Assembly (NCBI RefSeq): GCF_963422355.1
Contig: NC_085085.1
Span: forward strand, 8,044,396 to 8,108,395
Source: Corticium candelabrum
Lineage: Eukaryota; Porifera; Homoscleromorpha; Homosclerophorida; Plakinidae
Direction: 5' to 3'
Length of the DNA: 64,000 bases
Shown: piece after piece, positions 1 through 63,690 of the stretch
Layout of the letters: each line of letters opens with the position of its first letter
How positions within the stretch are numbered: the first letter of the stretch is position 1
The notes under the pieces: generated by a model
Seen by the model: only the letters and a program-made list of their open reading frames with translations
Databases searched by the model: none
Told to the model about the DNA's origin: nothing
Translations under genes and position numbers: made by a program

Positions 1-1680
1 TTCCTACGAATCTTTCTTGCAAGACGACATCGATCGTTCATCATCAGACCTACTTACAACTAAAACATTTTGCTCTCTTGAAGATCGCAGATGACATGTT
101 GGTCGTGCGCAACGGTACACATGCATGGTCCCATGGGACCTTCGCTTGGCTTCTTGTAGAACGATAAATTCGTTTGTTTTGCGATTCTTTTGTAAAAAGT
201 AAGAAACGCATCAACTGTTAACCTGGTCTTTACTCTGCGCTTCTCGGTTTGACGAAAGCTTGACCGTAAAATGGAGGTTTACGACATCTCGGCTTTTCTG
301 TCATAATGAGCGGGATTGTTACGTCATCCATTGTTGGTGTGACAAAGGACAGCTGATTGGCTCAACAAATTCCCGAGAGTGATGCACGCTGACAAGCTAG
401 TATTACGTCACCCACGGTTTGCATCCCAAAACGATTGCTGATTGGCTCGACAAACTCCCCGAGCGTGACACACGCTTACAAACAAACAAACATAGGTACA
501 GACATACCGACAGACAGACCGGAAGTCAATTCAGCCCGTTTAGAGTGAGCTTCTCGCGAAGCAGTCCACCACTCATTGTGGTGTCCTTCTTTTACGCTCG
601 TAGCTTAACAATGGGTGACGTAACAATCCCGCGCATTATGACAGAAAAGCCGAGATGTCGTAAACCTCCATTTTACGGTCAAACTGTCGTCAAACCGAGA
701 AGCGCAGAGTAAAGTTCAGGTAATAGTCGTACGCGTTTGTTACTTTTTACAAAAGAATCGCAAAACAAACGAATTTATCGTCCTTCAAGAAGCTAAGCTA
801 AGGTCCCATGGGACCATGCATGTGTGTACCGTTGCGCACGACCAACATGTCATCTGCGATCTTCAAGAGAGCAATACGTTTTAGCTGTAAGTAGGACTGA
901 TGATGAACGATCGGCGTCGTCTTGCAAGAAAGATTCGTAGAAACGCTAGCGCTGCTTTCTTCTGGATCTGGTCACTGCATGTCGCTTCACAGTATTTCTA
1001 GGAGACGTACGAGATCAATCTTTATATATCTAGATACGACGAATTATCATCGGAACGAAAGATGCTAGCAACGTACGGCTCAACGAAAGCATAATAATCT
1101 CGTCCACCTCAATAGCTAATTAACTGAAAGTGATGCAAGATCGAGCGCTACAGACTAACAGAATCGAGAAATATCGTGGATAACAAGCCCGCTTCGTTCA
1201 AGAATATATTTACAGGTGTAAGTAAAACTGATGATGAACGATCGGCGTCGTCTTGCAAGAAAGATTCGTAGGAAACGTTGCGCTGCAAGCTTTCTTCTGG
1301 ATCCGGTCGCTACACATACATGTCGCTTCACAGTATTTTCCGTGCACGTACATTCATCTCTAGCTACGACGAATTAATTCTAACGGAACGAAAGATGATA
1401 GCAACGGCTCAACGAACGTGACAGCAACGGCTCAATGAAAGCATGCTAATCGTGTCCATGCACCGTAAGTGATGCAAGCAAGAGCGCTACATGCAGAATT
1501 GAGAAATATCGTGGATAACAAGCCCGCTTCGTGCAAGAGACGCAGCTGTCACGCATGTGCATGTACTAAAGTGTAGTGTGGAACATTGGTGATATTTAGC
1601 TAATTATCTTTAATCACATCGACGCATCCCTGTGTTTTCAAAGAATTATACATTCTAGCAACAAGCTAATGATTAAATAA
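1..1680. mobile_element. Foldback-type DNA element with long inverted arms (left end cut by window)
   Basis: Bases 1-333 and 609-945 are near-perfect inverted copies of each other around a unique centre of about 275 bp (334-608). Both arms carry the marker CCCATGGGACC. To the right the arm continues through 946-1680, a stretch with its own internal tandem duplication. The reverse complement of 1540-1680 recurs at 14795-14940, followed there by an arm and the centre, so the full terminal inverted repeat is probably about 1 kb and the left outer part lies before the window. No transposase ORF is visible; the 97-codon ORF across the centre is not protein-like. The structure resembles foldback elements, which have long TIRs with internal repeats and move non-autonomously. 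Confidence 0.7.
886..1540. repeat. Two-copy direct tandem duplication (~330 bp) in the foldback arm
   Basis: The block beginning AAGTAGGACTGATGATGAAC near 890 is repeated near 1220, and both copies run on to the same words (ATATCGTGGATAACAAGCCC near 1170 and 1512). The copies differ by scattered substitutions and small indels, so the duplication is not recent. Confidence 0.75.
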
Positions 1681-1746
1681 TGATAATGACAATAAATAGA
1701 CAAAAATTAATAAATTTACATTAATATTCACAATATATACACGTGC

Positions 1747-1760
1747 CACGCGCGCGCGCG

Positions 1761-1826
<66 letters not shown>

Positions 1827-1955
1827 GACACACACATACACACACACACATGGACACACACATACATACACACACACATACGCACACACAAACAAACAAA
1901 CAAACAAACACACACACACACACACACATGGACACACACACACACACACACACAT

Positions 1956-2005
<50 letters not shown>
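1747..2005. repeat. Compound GC/CA microsatellite, interrupted
   Basis: A short alternating GC run (about 1749-1769) passes into a long CA run broken by ATGGACAC and CAAACAAA interruptions, ending near 2005. Apparent Cys-Val or Thr-His ORFs through it are artefacts. Confidence 0.95.
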
Positions 2006-2008
<3 letters not shown>

Positions 2009-2299
2009 CGTAGCTGTGAAGCGACGGTGTAAACACAGCTTCATTTACTAGTTATTGTATATATATATCCCGGACGTCTGGTGAGCGCCTCCACGTGTGT
2101 TGTTGTCTTCGTCTTTCGTTGAGTGAACAAGAGAAACAGCGGTCGTCATCTCTCCAGGTTGCGCCATTGTGGCTTTTGCCAATCTGGCTGCTTGCGTCAG
2201 TCCTCATCCACGTGAAGGGATCCCATTGGAGGAATGAACGCTATTCGTATGTTGCTGTTCTTGTTGCTGTGTGGAGTTCCTGTGATTTGTTTGTTCGTC

Positions 2300-2990
2300 T
2301 CTTTGCGTTCTTTCTGTCTGCGTTGGAGTGTACTGGTCTTCTCGTCTTCCTTCTTCTCGTCATTTCTCCGCTGGACAACATGTTCGGTCGGGAGTTTGTT
2401 GTTTGCCGCACCTTTTCTCTGCTCTTTGAGCATTTCGCGCTCTTCAGGTTTCTTTGGCTGTCTGTGGTGTTCACGTTGTCTTATTCGTTCTTCTTGTGTC
2501 ATCTCGTCTTCCTTCTTCTTGTCACTTCTCTGCTGGACAACATGGGCGGTCTAGAGTCTGATGTTTGCCGCACCTTCACCTCCCTCTTCGAGCATATCGC
2601 GCTCTTCAGGTTTCTTCGGCGGTCTGTGATGTTCCTGCTGTCTTACTCTTGTTCTTGTGTCATCTCGTCTTTCTTCTCGTCACTTCTCTGTTGGACAACA
2701 TGGTCGGTCAACAGTTTGAGGTTTGCCGCACCTTCACCCTGCTCTTTCAGCATTTCGCGCTCTTCAGGTTTCTTCGGCTGTCTGTGGTGTTCCTGCTATC
2801 CTATTCATCCTGGAAATTTTTTGTCATCCTGTTCGAATGTCGCCTTGTCTTTATTTTCTCCTCTTCCCTGCTGGAACACATGGTCATTCGGGAGTCTGAT
2901 GTATGCCGCACCTTCACCCTGCTCTTTGAGCACTCAGCGCTCATCGTGTCTATTCGTCTGCCTGTGCTGCTTCCACAGTGTCCTCTACTC
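2300..2990. repeat. Minisatellite of ~160-bp units (about four copies)
   Basis: The words CTGGACAACATG, TTTGCCGCACCTT and CGCTCTTCAGGTTTCTT recur at about 2370, 2530, 2690 and 2870, giving units of roughly 158-182 bp. A 299-codon plus-strand ORF (2095-2994) and several minus-strand ORFs pass through. The minus-strand reading gives Lys/Arg/Glu-rich repeats of about 53 residues reminiscent of the charged repeats seen next to some mobile elements, but unit length is not a constant multiple of three, so coding is doubtful. Confidence 0.65.
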
Positions 2991-3165
2991 CTGATTTGTT
3001 TTCTCATCATCGCACTTCCTTCTCTATAAATCTTTACAAATCATGTATTTCTGTCGTCTTTGGACCAGTAGTGCACTTGTTTGACATATCCAGTAATAAT
3101 ACTTGTCTTTCATGTATGCTTTTGTTTGTCCCATATGGGACATTTAGTTATAAAAAAATAACATA

Positions 3166-3182
3166 ATATATATATATATATA
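3166..3182. repeat. TA microsatellite at the 5' border of the RLE-A element
   Basis: About eight TA units stand directly before the retroelement sequence that starts near 3183. Other copies of the same family also lie beside TA or CA runs. Confidence 0.8.
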
Positions 3183-3495
3183 ATACCCGGATATTCATAG
3201 GGCTGCTGCCTTTCCTACCCGCTTGTCTCTTTCAAACTGTGTTTTCGTTGTGCAAGATAATTGCCCGTCTGGAACGTGTTCATGGGGATTTCATTGGATG
3301 CTTATCGTTATCGGATCCGGTGCTTCGCTTGTAGTTGGGCATCGTCACGCTGTTAAGCCTGTTGCCAATTCGACTAGCACGAGATGTCGTCAAATGAAGA
3401 GCGGTAAAGTTTCTTGTCCCCTTCGGTTTTAGAGATCTGTCTTTGACGACTTCCGGCTCCACAAATCAGTTGCTTGCTGGTTTTTGATTCTAGCG

Positions 3496-4134
3496 ATGGC
3501 CGCCATCTTGACTTTACGCTCTGGTGACGTCCACCCTCATCCGGGTCTCATTATTGGAAGGGAGTCAAAATCACAGGACGCTACACCTTCAGCCTCCTGC
3601 AATCTGTCAGGTAATTTCTGTTCAGGATGTGGAAAAGGCCCTTTCAGACGTATGGATATCCACCAACGCTCATGCAAATGTGCTTTATCTATGCATTGTC
3701 ATTTATCTGAGGTGGATACTGATGGGTTTACGACATCTGGTTGCACTGGACACGCGATGACGGATCAACATGGTTCATCACTTGAGGGAAATGCTGTTTC
3801 CAATAACGTTCCGTGTCCTGTATGCCATTCTTTCTTCTCTAATAACAATTCGCTGTGGCAACATGTGAACCTGCAACACATCTCTAGACAGTTACTTCCA
3901 CCTGTTTCAGTCTTGAAGGAACATGGACGAAAATTATGTGTCTCTTGTGGGTTCTCATACTCCTCCCATTGGCAACTATGTCGAAGATCTCTTGGCCCTG
4001 GTCATCCACGATGTGGAGGTCAGATGACAGAACCAGAACTTTCTCTTTGGTTGCAGGATATGCCGTCTACTGGAAACGGTTGTTTGGTCCCAGAAGATAT
4101 GACTGAAGATACACAAGGGCTAATCCTCCTCTGA
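3496..4134 (+). pseudogene. RLE-A ORF, N-terminal zinc-finger part
   Basis: The first good ATG is at 3496. The protein starts with a short hydrophobic stretch and a 2A-like motif, then shows three Cys/His clusters: a C-x2-C...H...C knuckle about 40 residues in, a classical C-x2-C-x12-H-x4-H finger around residue 110, and a C-x2-C...C cluster around residue 145. N-terminal fingers of this sort bind target DNA in R2-like elements. The frame closes with TGA at 4132-4134, which overlaps the ATG of the next ORF (TGATG). This may be a frameshift in a once continuous ORF or a real stop-restart junction. I call it a pseudogene because the downstream RT is damaged. Confidence 0.7.
3508..3549 (+). other. 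Degenerate 2A-like peptide motif near the RLE-A N-terminus
   Basis: The residues read LTLRSGDVHPHPGL. The 2A ribosome-skipping motif ends in D-[VI]-E-x-N-P-G-P; here E is H, N is H and the last P is L, so skipping is unlikely in this copy. N-terminal 2A-like motifs are known in several non-LTR retrotransposon lineages, which makes a degraded 2A the best reading. Confidence 0.5.
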
Positions 4135-6997
4135 TGAACGACTCAGAACTCTTTAACCAGTCTGTACGGAGGACTAGCAATTTCATGTCTGATGATATCG
4201 TTTTGAAAGCCATTCGATCGGCTGAAAGAATTTGTTGTCACCCTCAACAAGAATTCATCTTGTTTCAGGCCTTGATGAATGAGATTATGACCCTTCCAAT
4301 TACCACCATTTGTCTCATTCCTCACTCTGTCCGCCCCTTGTTTGCTGAGGTATTAGCTAAAGAATTAAGGCATGCTACATATGATAGTGTGTGGGGATTT
4401 GCTCGCCTTTTCTTACTGCCGAAAGCTGTCCTTCGATGTCCTTCCAGAGGAGGAAAGAAGAAACGTCATGTGGTAAATGCAGAACTGCTTTCACGCCTTC
4501 AGAAATGGCAAACAGGGGATCTTATTGGCCTCTGGGAAGATGCTAGAATTGATGCCAAGCACCATAACCAGAAATCCAAGCATTTCACAGTTGCTGGAGC
4601 AAATGCCAAGCGAGCTCTGCGTTTGGCTAGAGAAGGTCGGTACAGCAATGCCATGAAAGCACTTGGTTCGTTGGGTTGTGCTCCTCTAGATGACACTTCA
4701 GCACTTGATGAGTTACGTCAGCGACACCCAGAACATCTACTTCCTGAATGGAATGAGGATATTCCACCCCACTGACTGTTTCCTCTGCTTCAGTTTTGGC
4801 TGCTGTTTGTGCTTTCCCTCCAGCTACTAGCCCTGGTGGTTCAAAATTGCGCTGTCAGCATATTCTAGATGCTATTGATGGAATGACCACCCCTTCTGCA
4901 AGAGATTGTCTAGATCGGCTAACACATTTCATGTGTTTTCTTCTTTCTGGTCAAGCAGACACTTGGTTAGCTCCTTGGCTTACAGGAGCACCACTAACTG
5001 CTCTATACAAGAAACAAGGTGGAATCAGACCAATTGCAGTAGGATAAGTTTTAAGACGTCTTGCCAGCCACCTCTGCTGCATGGCAGTTCGATCAAAGTT
5101 GCCAGATGTTCTCATTTCCACTGGCCAAGTTGTTGTTGGCATTAAAGGAGGGTTAGAAGCTGCTATCCACTGTCTTTCCAGCTTCATAGAATCACATGCG
5201 GACGATCGGGATCTCTGTTGTCTGAAAATTGATTTCTCAAATGATTTCAATGAGTGTAAGCGAGGGTCCTTTCTCCGACGTGTACATACTCAATTTCCAG
5301 AAGTATTCGCATGGTCTCAATGATCATATCACTGCCATGGAGAACTTCGCTTTGGGAATGACGTCATTAGATCATCAGGGGGAGTTCAGCAAGGAGACCC
5401 TCTGGGTCCTCTCCTTTTTTCGTCAGTTATCCTGGAGCTCCTTGATGATATTGATGACATAACAGGTCTGCACTTCCAGCTTTGGTACTTAGATGATGGC
5501 ACCTTTGTAGGAAAACGCAGTTCTCTGTTGCTGATTTCCTGGACTTACTGTCATCAAAGGGCCCATCGCATGGTCTTTACATTAACAAGAAGAAATGTGA
5601 GGAATTCTGGCCATCAGGTGACATTTCATTTCCAGAGTTCCCTGGAGAGGTCATACGAGAATTCAGAAGGTGCAGAGTTTTTAGGGGCTCCAGTTGTTGG
5701 GTCTGATTCATTCTTTAATTAATCAATCCTTTGCCAAACGAGTGGACAATGTTCTCTCCTGTCAGGATCATCTCTCTGATCTCGAAGACCCCCAAGTAGA
5801 GATGCACCTCCTACGCAGCTGTCTTAGCCTGTGCAAAATAAATCATCTAATCAGAACTGTCCCTCGGGGAGAGTGACAGAACAACTTAGCTGGTTTGATC
5901 ATGGTGTGCGTCGTTGCCTAGAGAAGATGTTCAATTCATCTATGTCTGACGCCTGTTGGAAACAGGCAACTCTACCAGTCCGTCTTGGTGGCCTTGGTCT
6001 AAGAGAAGCCCGCAGAACAGCTCCAGCAGCCTTCATTGGAAGCTGTAATTCAACTCGCAAATTATTAAGTCAATTGCTTGGGCATGCTACGTCATTTGTG
6101 GATGGCAGTGAGCACGTCAACCTCGCCTCATTTGACCAGAGTTTGATAGTTCCTGGTGAACTACCAACTCGAGAGATTTTAAGGAGTGTACTGTCACACT
6201 ATGAAGATATTGATTTCAAGGCTTCTAAACAACGTGAATTCCAAGACGTTCTTGACTCATCACTGCTACGGAAAATCAAGGCTGAAAGTAACTTACGAGA
6301 TAAAGCACATCTCAACTCAGTCTCCGCCAGACATTCCGGGGCATGGCTTATGGCAATACCTAACCAGAAATTAGGCCTGGTCATGTCTCGTCAGGAATTT
6401 ATGGTTGCTGTTCGTATGTGGCTTGGCATTCCTGTGTTTCCATCTCCTCCTTCGTCCGTTAGGTGTCCTTGTGGTACTGTCATCGATCCATATGGAGATC
6501 ATGTCTTGGGTTGTGGTCATGGCTCACTAAGAAATAAAAGGCATGACACACTTTGTGACGTCATTTTCAACACAGTTCTTGTTGACAACCATGACCGCAA
6601 GAAGGAGCAACGGTGCAACAGCCACAGCAATGCCAGACCAGGAGATGTGTTTCATTCTGACTTCTTGCAGGGCTGAGCTGCGTATTTTGATGTGACCGTT
6701 AGGAATTCCCTACAGGCATCATATCTCCTAGAATCAGCTACCCAACCAGGAGCAGCAGCTGCTGGAGGAGACTCCGAGAAGATTGTACGGTATGAAGATG
6801 AAGTTAACGCAGCTGGATGTGATTTCTATCCTCTAGTTGTAGAGACACTGGGAGTTTGGTCTCCTAGTTCTTTAGAGATTTTAAAAATTATAGCAAGAAG
6901 AACTGTTTTAACTACAGGGACAACGGTCTCTAAAGCTATCCAGCATTTACTGCAACAACTTTCTTTTAGTCTTTGGCGGGGTATAATGCTAAACTGA
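4134..6997 (+). pseudogene. RLE-A reverse transcriptase / endonuclease polyprotein, with stops and frameshifts
   Basis: Segment 4134-4775 is a linker region typical of the family. From 4796 the RT follows: an entry block, a motif-A-like KIDFSNDFNECKR near 5230, a GVQQGDPLGP block near 5380, and WYLDDGT with the catalytic aspartates at 5486-5497. After the RT, 5831-6676 carries the thumb region and C-x-C-x9-H-x3-C (about 6469-6520), then a RHD...ARPGD...D block. The frame reaches a TGA at 6674-6676 and continues in the same frame as FDVTVRN (near 6690) and FYPLVVETLG (near 6825), the D and E sides of the endonuclease core. Lesions: in-frame stops at 5045 and 6674, and frame changes between 5230 and 5830. 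The element is therefore dead but recent enough to read throughout. Confidence 0.75.
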
Positions 6998-7089
6998 TCT
7001 TGGACAGACTACCCATCTGTAATGTTGACAATGTTATGTGGGAGTATTTGTGATTTGTTTGCCCACTGTTAGTGGGTAATATAAAAAAA

Positions 7090-7380
7090 ATTGAAAAAAA
7101 CATCTATATCCACATCTAATCATTAAATTCAATCTAAATACTCAATGCAAAGCTAAACATTCAAATTCACACCTAAACTCTCATTCACATATTTACATTC
7201 AAACTTCACATTCAATTTCACAAGCAAACATTCATTCAAATTCACACCTAACCATTTAATTCACACCCAAACTTTTCAATTCACAAGTAAGCATTTAAAA
7301 CACACCTATTAAACCATAGATTCACAACTAATATTTGAAAATTCACAAACATCTAAACATTCAATGCACACAGAATGTTG
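7090..7380. repeat. Degenerate short tandem repeat (~20 bp, ACATTCAAATTCACACCTAA-like)
   Basis: Variants of CATTCAAATTCACACCTAAAC recur roughly every 18-22 bp. The stretch is A+C rich on the plus strand and has no ORF. It fills the space between the retroelement tail and the LRRK stop codon. Confidence 0.6.
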
Positions 7381-7680
7381 AGTTTCATCCAAGTACTCTT
7401 TGAAATGTATTCAAACAATAGCAGAGATGGTTTTGTGCAAAAAAACACTACAACTAAGCACTCTTGATTTCTTTAGTTTTTACCCTTGCAATAGCAACCA
7501 AACCGTGATACAAGTATCATTTACAAGTTTGGTAATGAGCAAATAATGTGGCAACATGTACAGAAAACAAACGATACAAATAAGTTTGACTTTTAACCAT
7601 CTAATTACTTATTTTGTGAAAAAGACGACACAGATATCAAGGTATAAATTGCCATTTCAATAAAAGCTAATCCACGTTTG

Positions 7681-60575
<52,895 letters not shown>

Positions 60576-61180
60576 GTGTAAAAAGAGGACTCAGCTGTCT
60601 ATGAGATAGAAATAAATATACAGCCTGTCTTGTTTGAGTCAAGTTTGAAGAAACTTTGGATGATGATCATTACCCAAGGCGTGGAAGCGCTAGGGAACGA
60701 CGATCATTGTCTGATGACAGACTGACTTAACAACTCACCACGCTCATTGTCACAAGAAGGAATGCGGTCAATTATCTAAGTGTTGCAATGACGCACAAAT
60801 GATTAGCGTCGCTATGTCAACAACACAACACAAGCTGTTTAGCAAAATAGACATGTCTTGGCATGTGGTGGCTAGTGACATCCATGCAACCTTATATCTC
60901 ATGAGGTATGTGCATCCTTGTACACCTGCTACGCCAGTAATCTAGCAGTTGAGGATTAGCATTATAGTGCTTCTTTATTCGTCTACGTAATTGCCTGGGC
61001 CCTACTTGTACAGTCAAACTAGTCAGTCAATACCACCTCTTTGCACCAAACAAGAAACGAGCAGTCACTGGATACTCTCGACAGTTTGTAAAGCAGTTAT
61101 AATAAAGAGACAATCTGACTTGTCATGTGCAAAAGAAAAAGAACACGAGATACTACTAGAGTTTGGTACATAGAAACCTA
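60576..61180 (-). promoter_or_regulatory. Presumed 5' region of the LRRK-like gene
   Basis: This is the sequence directly upstream of the predicted ATG. No clear TATA box, initiator or CpG-rich block is recognisable. The call rests only on position, and depends on exon 1 being right. Confidence 0.25.
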
Positions 61181-61181
61181 C

Positions 61182-61574
61182 CGTATTACCCACCTAGAAG
61201 GGCAGAGGCTCTTATTAGAACATTTGGTACCATGTGCCTTTGTTTTGTGTGGTTAGGAATAGGATAGAAGGCATGAAATTGCCTGGAAGATCACTGACAA
61301 AAAACCTCACTGATAGCTACTGTTCTGATGAAAGTTTGCAGCAATTCTAACTGATGCAAAGAGCAGTTATCACTAAAAATTTATTTTTAAAACTTAAATT
61401 TAAAAAAACTAAACCAGAATCGGAAATATGGCTATCAGTGATGTCTTCTTGTGTCTGCAATCGTCCAGGCAATTCCATGGCTTCTACCCTATTCCCTAGC
61501 CACACTATACAAAGGCACACAGTATCAAGTGTTCTAATAAGAGCCCCTGCCCTTCTAGGTAAGGTAATTGGATA
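61182..61574. mobile_element. MITE with inverted repeats (TACCGTATTACC ends)
   Basis: CCTAGAAGGGCAGAGGCTCT (61193) and TTATTAGAACA are mirrored by TGTTCTAATAAGAGC and CCTGCCCTTCTAGG (61530-61558). Further in, GTGCCTTTGT..TAGGAATAGG pairs with CCTATTCCCTAGCC..ACAAAGGCAC. The whole is about 390 bp. Confidence 0.65.
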
Positions 61575-61579
61575 TATTT

Positions 61580-63260
61580 TCCTTGATTCTTTTGGCAAAT
61601 TCAACAATCTTCTCATCAAAAGAAATTGTCCATTCATGAATCACAGCTTGTCTCTTTGTAGTGACAACAACATGATGTCTGGCCCTAGTGTAAGTTCACT
61701 GAACCCTTGCTTGGGACATCAACTAACATATCCAGCCATCTTGCATACAACTTTCAAAAACATGATAAATGATAGAGAGAACAGTTATGTCTACACAGAA
61801 ATCTGCCACTATTCAAGGTAACCATATTGTTATTAACCCAAGGCACACATGCGCTAGGGTTACAGTAATGCCTCTGTGGATGGACCAAAAATTGTAAGGA
61901 ATGCAGGGCATGCACTCATTGTTATTGCTGGTGTTAATTAAAATCCATTCCTGAATAAGAGAATACGTGGGAACTGTGGGAATTGAAGAGCAGTGATGGG
62001 CGTAGTTAATGTGGTTAATAGAGAATTGAAGAGCAGCAATGGGGGTAGTTAATTACTGCTAGTGGAATAAACGTTTCCAGTCTAGAAACGTTTAGCGATG
62101 AACTTACGTTTAAAGGTTCAACCAATGCTTCAACGACATAAGCATGCTAACTATAGCTGCTTTACTTATCAATCCATAGATCAAAGTATGTCCGTGTCAG
62201 CTTACCTGTAGTGGGCGTTATAAAGGTGACTTTGAAGTTATCTGACACCTGGTGTAAATGCAAGAGTAGGGCAAGACCAAGTGCGTGTCACACAGAAAAT
62301 TACTAACTATGAGAACCAATCACAGTATTCATTAACTATCTGGAACCTCCTCCTTGTGAGCTTTCCAATCATGTTGGAATCAACTCGCTAGGACGTCCGC
62401 TTCAGGAGATATGGGTTTCCCCGCGTATTCTCCTATTCGGGAATGGACTTTAGTGTGCCAGTCGATGTGATGATGTCTTTTGATCCTTTCAAGTGGTATC
62501 GAATAGCTACCGGTTGTCAATAATCCCATGTGCCAGTTAATTTACTGTGTCCAGCCTCCTTCTCAGGCTCTTCATTGGCTCTTAACTGACTAGATTCAAG
62601 GTAGATGAACGCATATTAGAGTTACTTGGTTGCACGTGTAGTATCTTACCTTACATCTTTACATAAGTTGTGTTGTCGAGGCAGTGCTACTTCCCACCCT
62701 AGACAGGGAAGTCACTAGAGAGCACAGGCGCAGCACTGCGCCACGCTTTACTTTGCTTCGGAGTTCCAGACTTTTGCGCTATGCTGAGTTTGCCTGCGCT
62801 TGCACATTTTGACAACAAGGCTACAGCTTATGTATAGGAGTTAGTGTATGAGCGTGGTCAGATGGCAATATCAGCTATTTAAAGAGCTGAACAGGTCATC
62901 TGCAACAGAATCAACACACTTACAGAGCAAACATCTGCTCATCTATCAATTAACCTACTAAATGCCATTTTGTAAATTAGCTAGTTGCTACTACTCAAAC
63001 TTTCACAAGCCATTTAGCAACAACATAAACCACCAAACACTTTTAGTACAGTAACGTACCACCTAGCTAACAGAAAAAGTAATGAAACCTCAAAGAAGTC
63101 TTCTTGAGTCCTTTGGCAGTTGCAGTTCCTATGTGTAGCTGCACAGTTAAATATAACTATGCCCCATAAGGTTTATAACCACGCCCCTTCAAGTTGGGCT
63201 GCAACTCGCTTTGAATTGACTTCCTTGATATAGATACTTAACTTATATGCAGCTGATAAC
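61580..63260. other. Intergenic sequence, mostly unassigned
   Basis: It contains an inverted copy of the AGCACTAAAG-family end words (ACATGCGCTAGGGTTACAGT near 61848, TTATTGCTGGTGTTAATT near 61922, GAGGGTTTAGTACTTTAGTG near 63276) and a short tandem duplication of GAATTGAAGAGCAG at 61979-62040. No gene was recognised. Confidence 0.4.
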
Positions 63261-63414
63261 CTAAATTACCAACCGAGGGTTTAGTACTTTAGTGCTTCTT
63301 CATTCAGTACATGTATTATGCAGTTGGTATGTATTGCTTCCAGAGAAGATACTTGCTTTCCAACTTACTACTAGTCCATCTAACTAAGTTGACCTTGTGA
63401 GTGAAACATCTTGG

Positions 63415-63690
63415 ATAGCAGACAGACAACAAATAGACAAACAGACACATAAACAAAATGACAGGCAAACAGAACAACATGCTTGGATTAGTTTTTGTCA
63501 TTTTCTTTGTATGTTTGTTTGTTTTTGTCTTTGTCAATACATTACTGAGTTTTGAAATATATAAAAACTAGAGGCAACAGACAAAACAAAAACAAAACAA
63601 AAAACAGACAAACAAGCAAACAGACAAACAAAGAACAGACTTGCAACAGACAGACAACCAAACCAACAGATAGACAGACAGACAGATACC
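63415..63690. repeat. ACAG/ACAA-rich simple repeat
   Basis: Irregular GACA, CAAA and CAGA units fill most of this stretch; ORFs through it are artefacts. Confidence 0.8.

Larger units (their letters stand above)
3183..7085 (+). mobile_element. Non-LTR retrotransposon, R2-group-like with restriction-like endonuclease (family RLE-A), nearly full length but broken
   Basis: The element runs from a TA repeat at the 5' side to an A-rich end near 7080-7110. It contains, in order, N-terminal C2H2-like fingers, a reverse transcriptase with a YLDD catalytic box, a CCHC-like knuckle and a restriction-like endonuclease. This order is that of the R2/R4/CRE/NeSL group rather than of APE-type LINEs. A short hairpin (CCCACTGTTAGTGGG) precedes the 3' end. 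It lies just downstream of the LRRK gene, tail to tail. Further 3' fragments of the family are at 35740-35880, 44290-44775, 44945-45345 and 46112-46640. Confidence 0.8.

Noticed and set aside
2095..2994. 299-codon ORF as a membrane protein gene
   Set aside because: Hydrophobic only because it crosses a CT-rich minisatellite; the units are not in a constant frame and other frames are equally open.
61347..61821. Overlapping ORFs of 96 and 155 codons on opposite strands
   Set aside because: They cover the arm of a MITE, and neither resembles a known protein.
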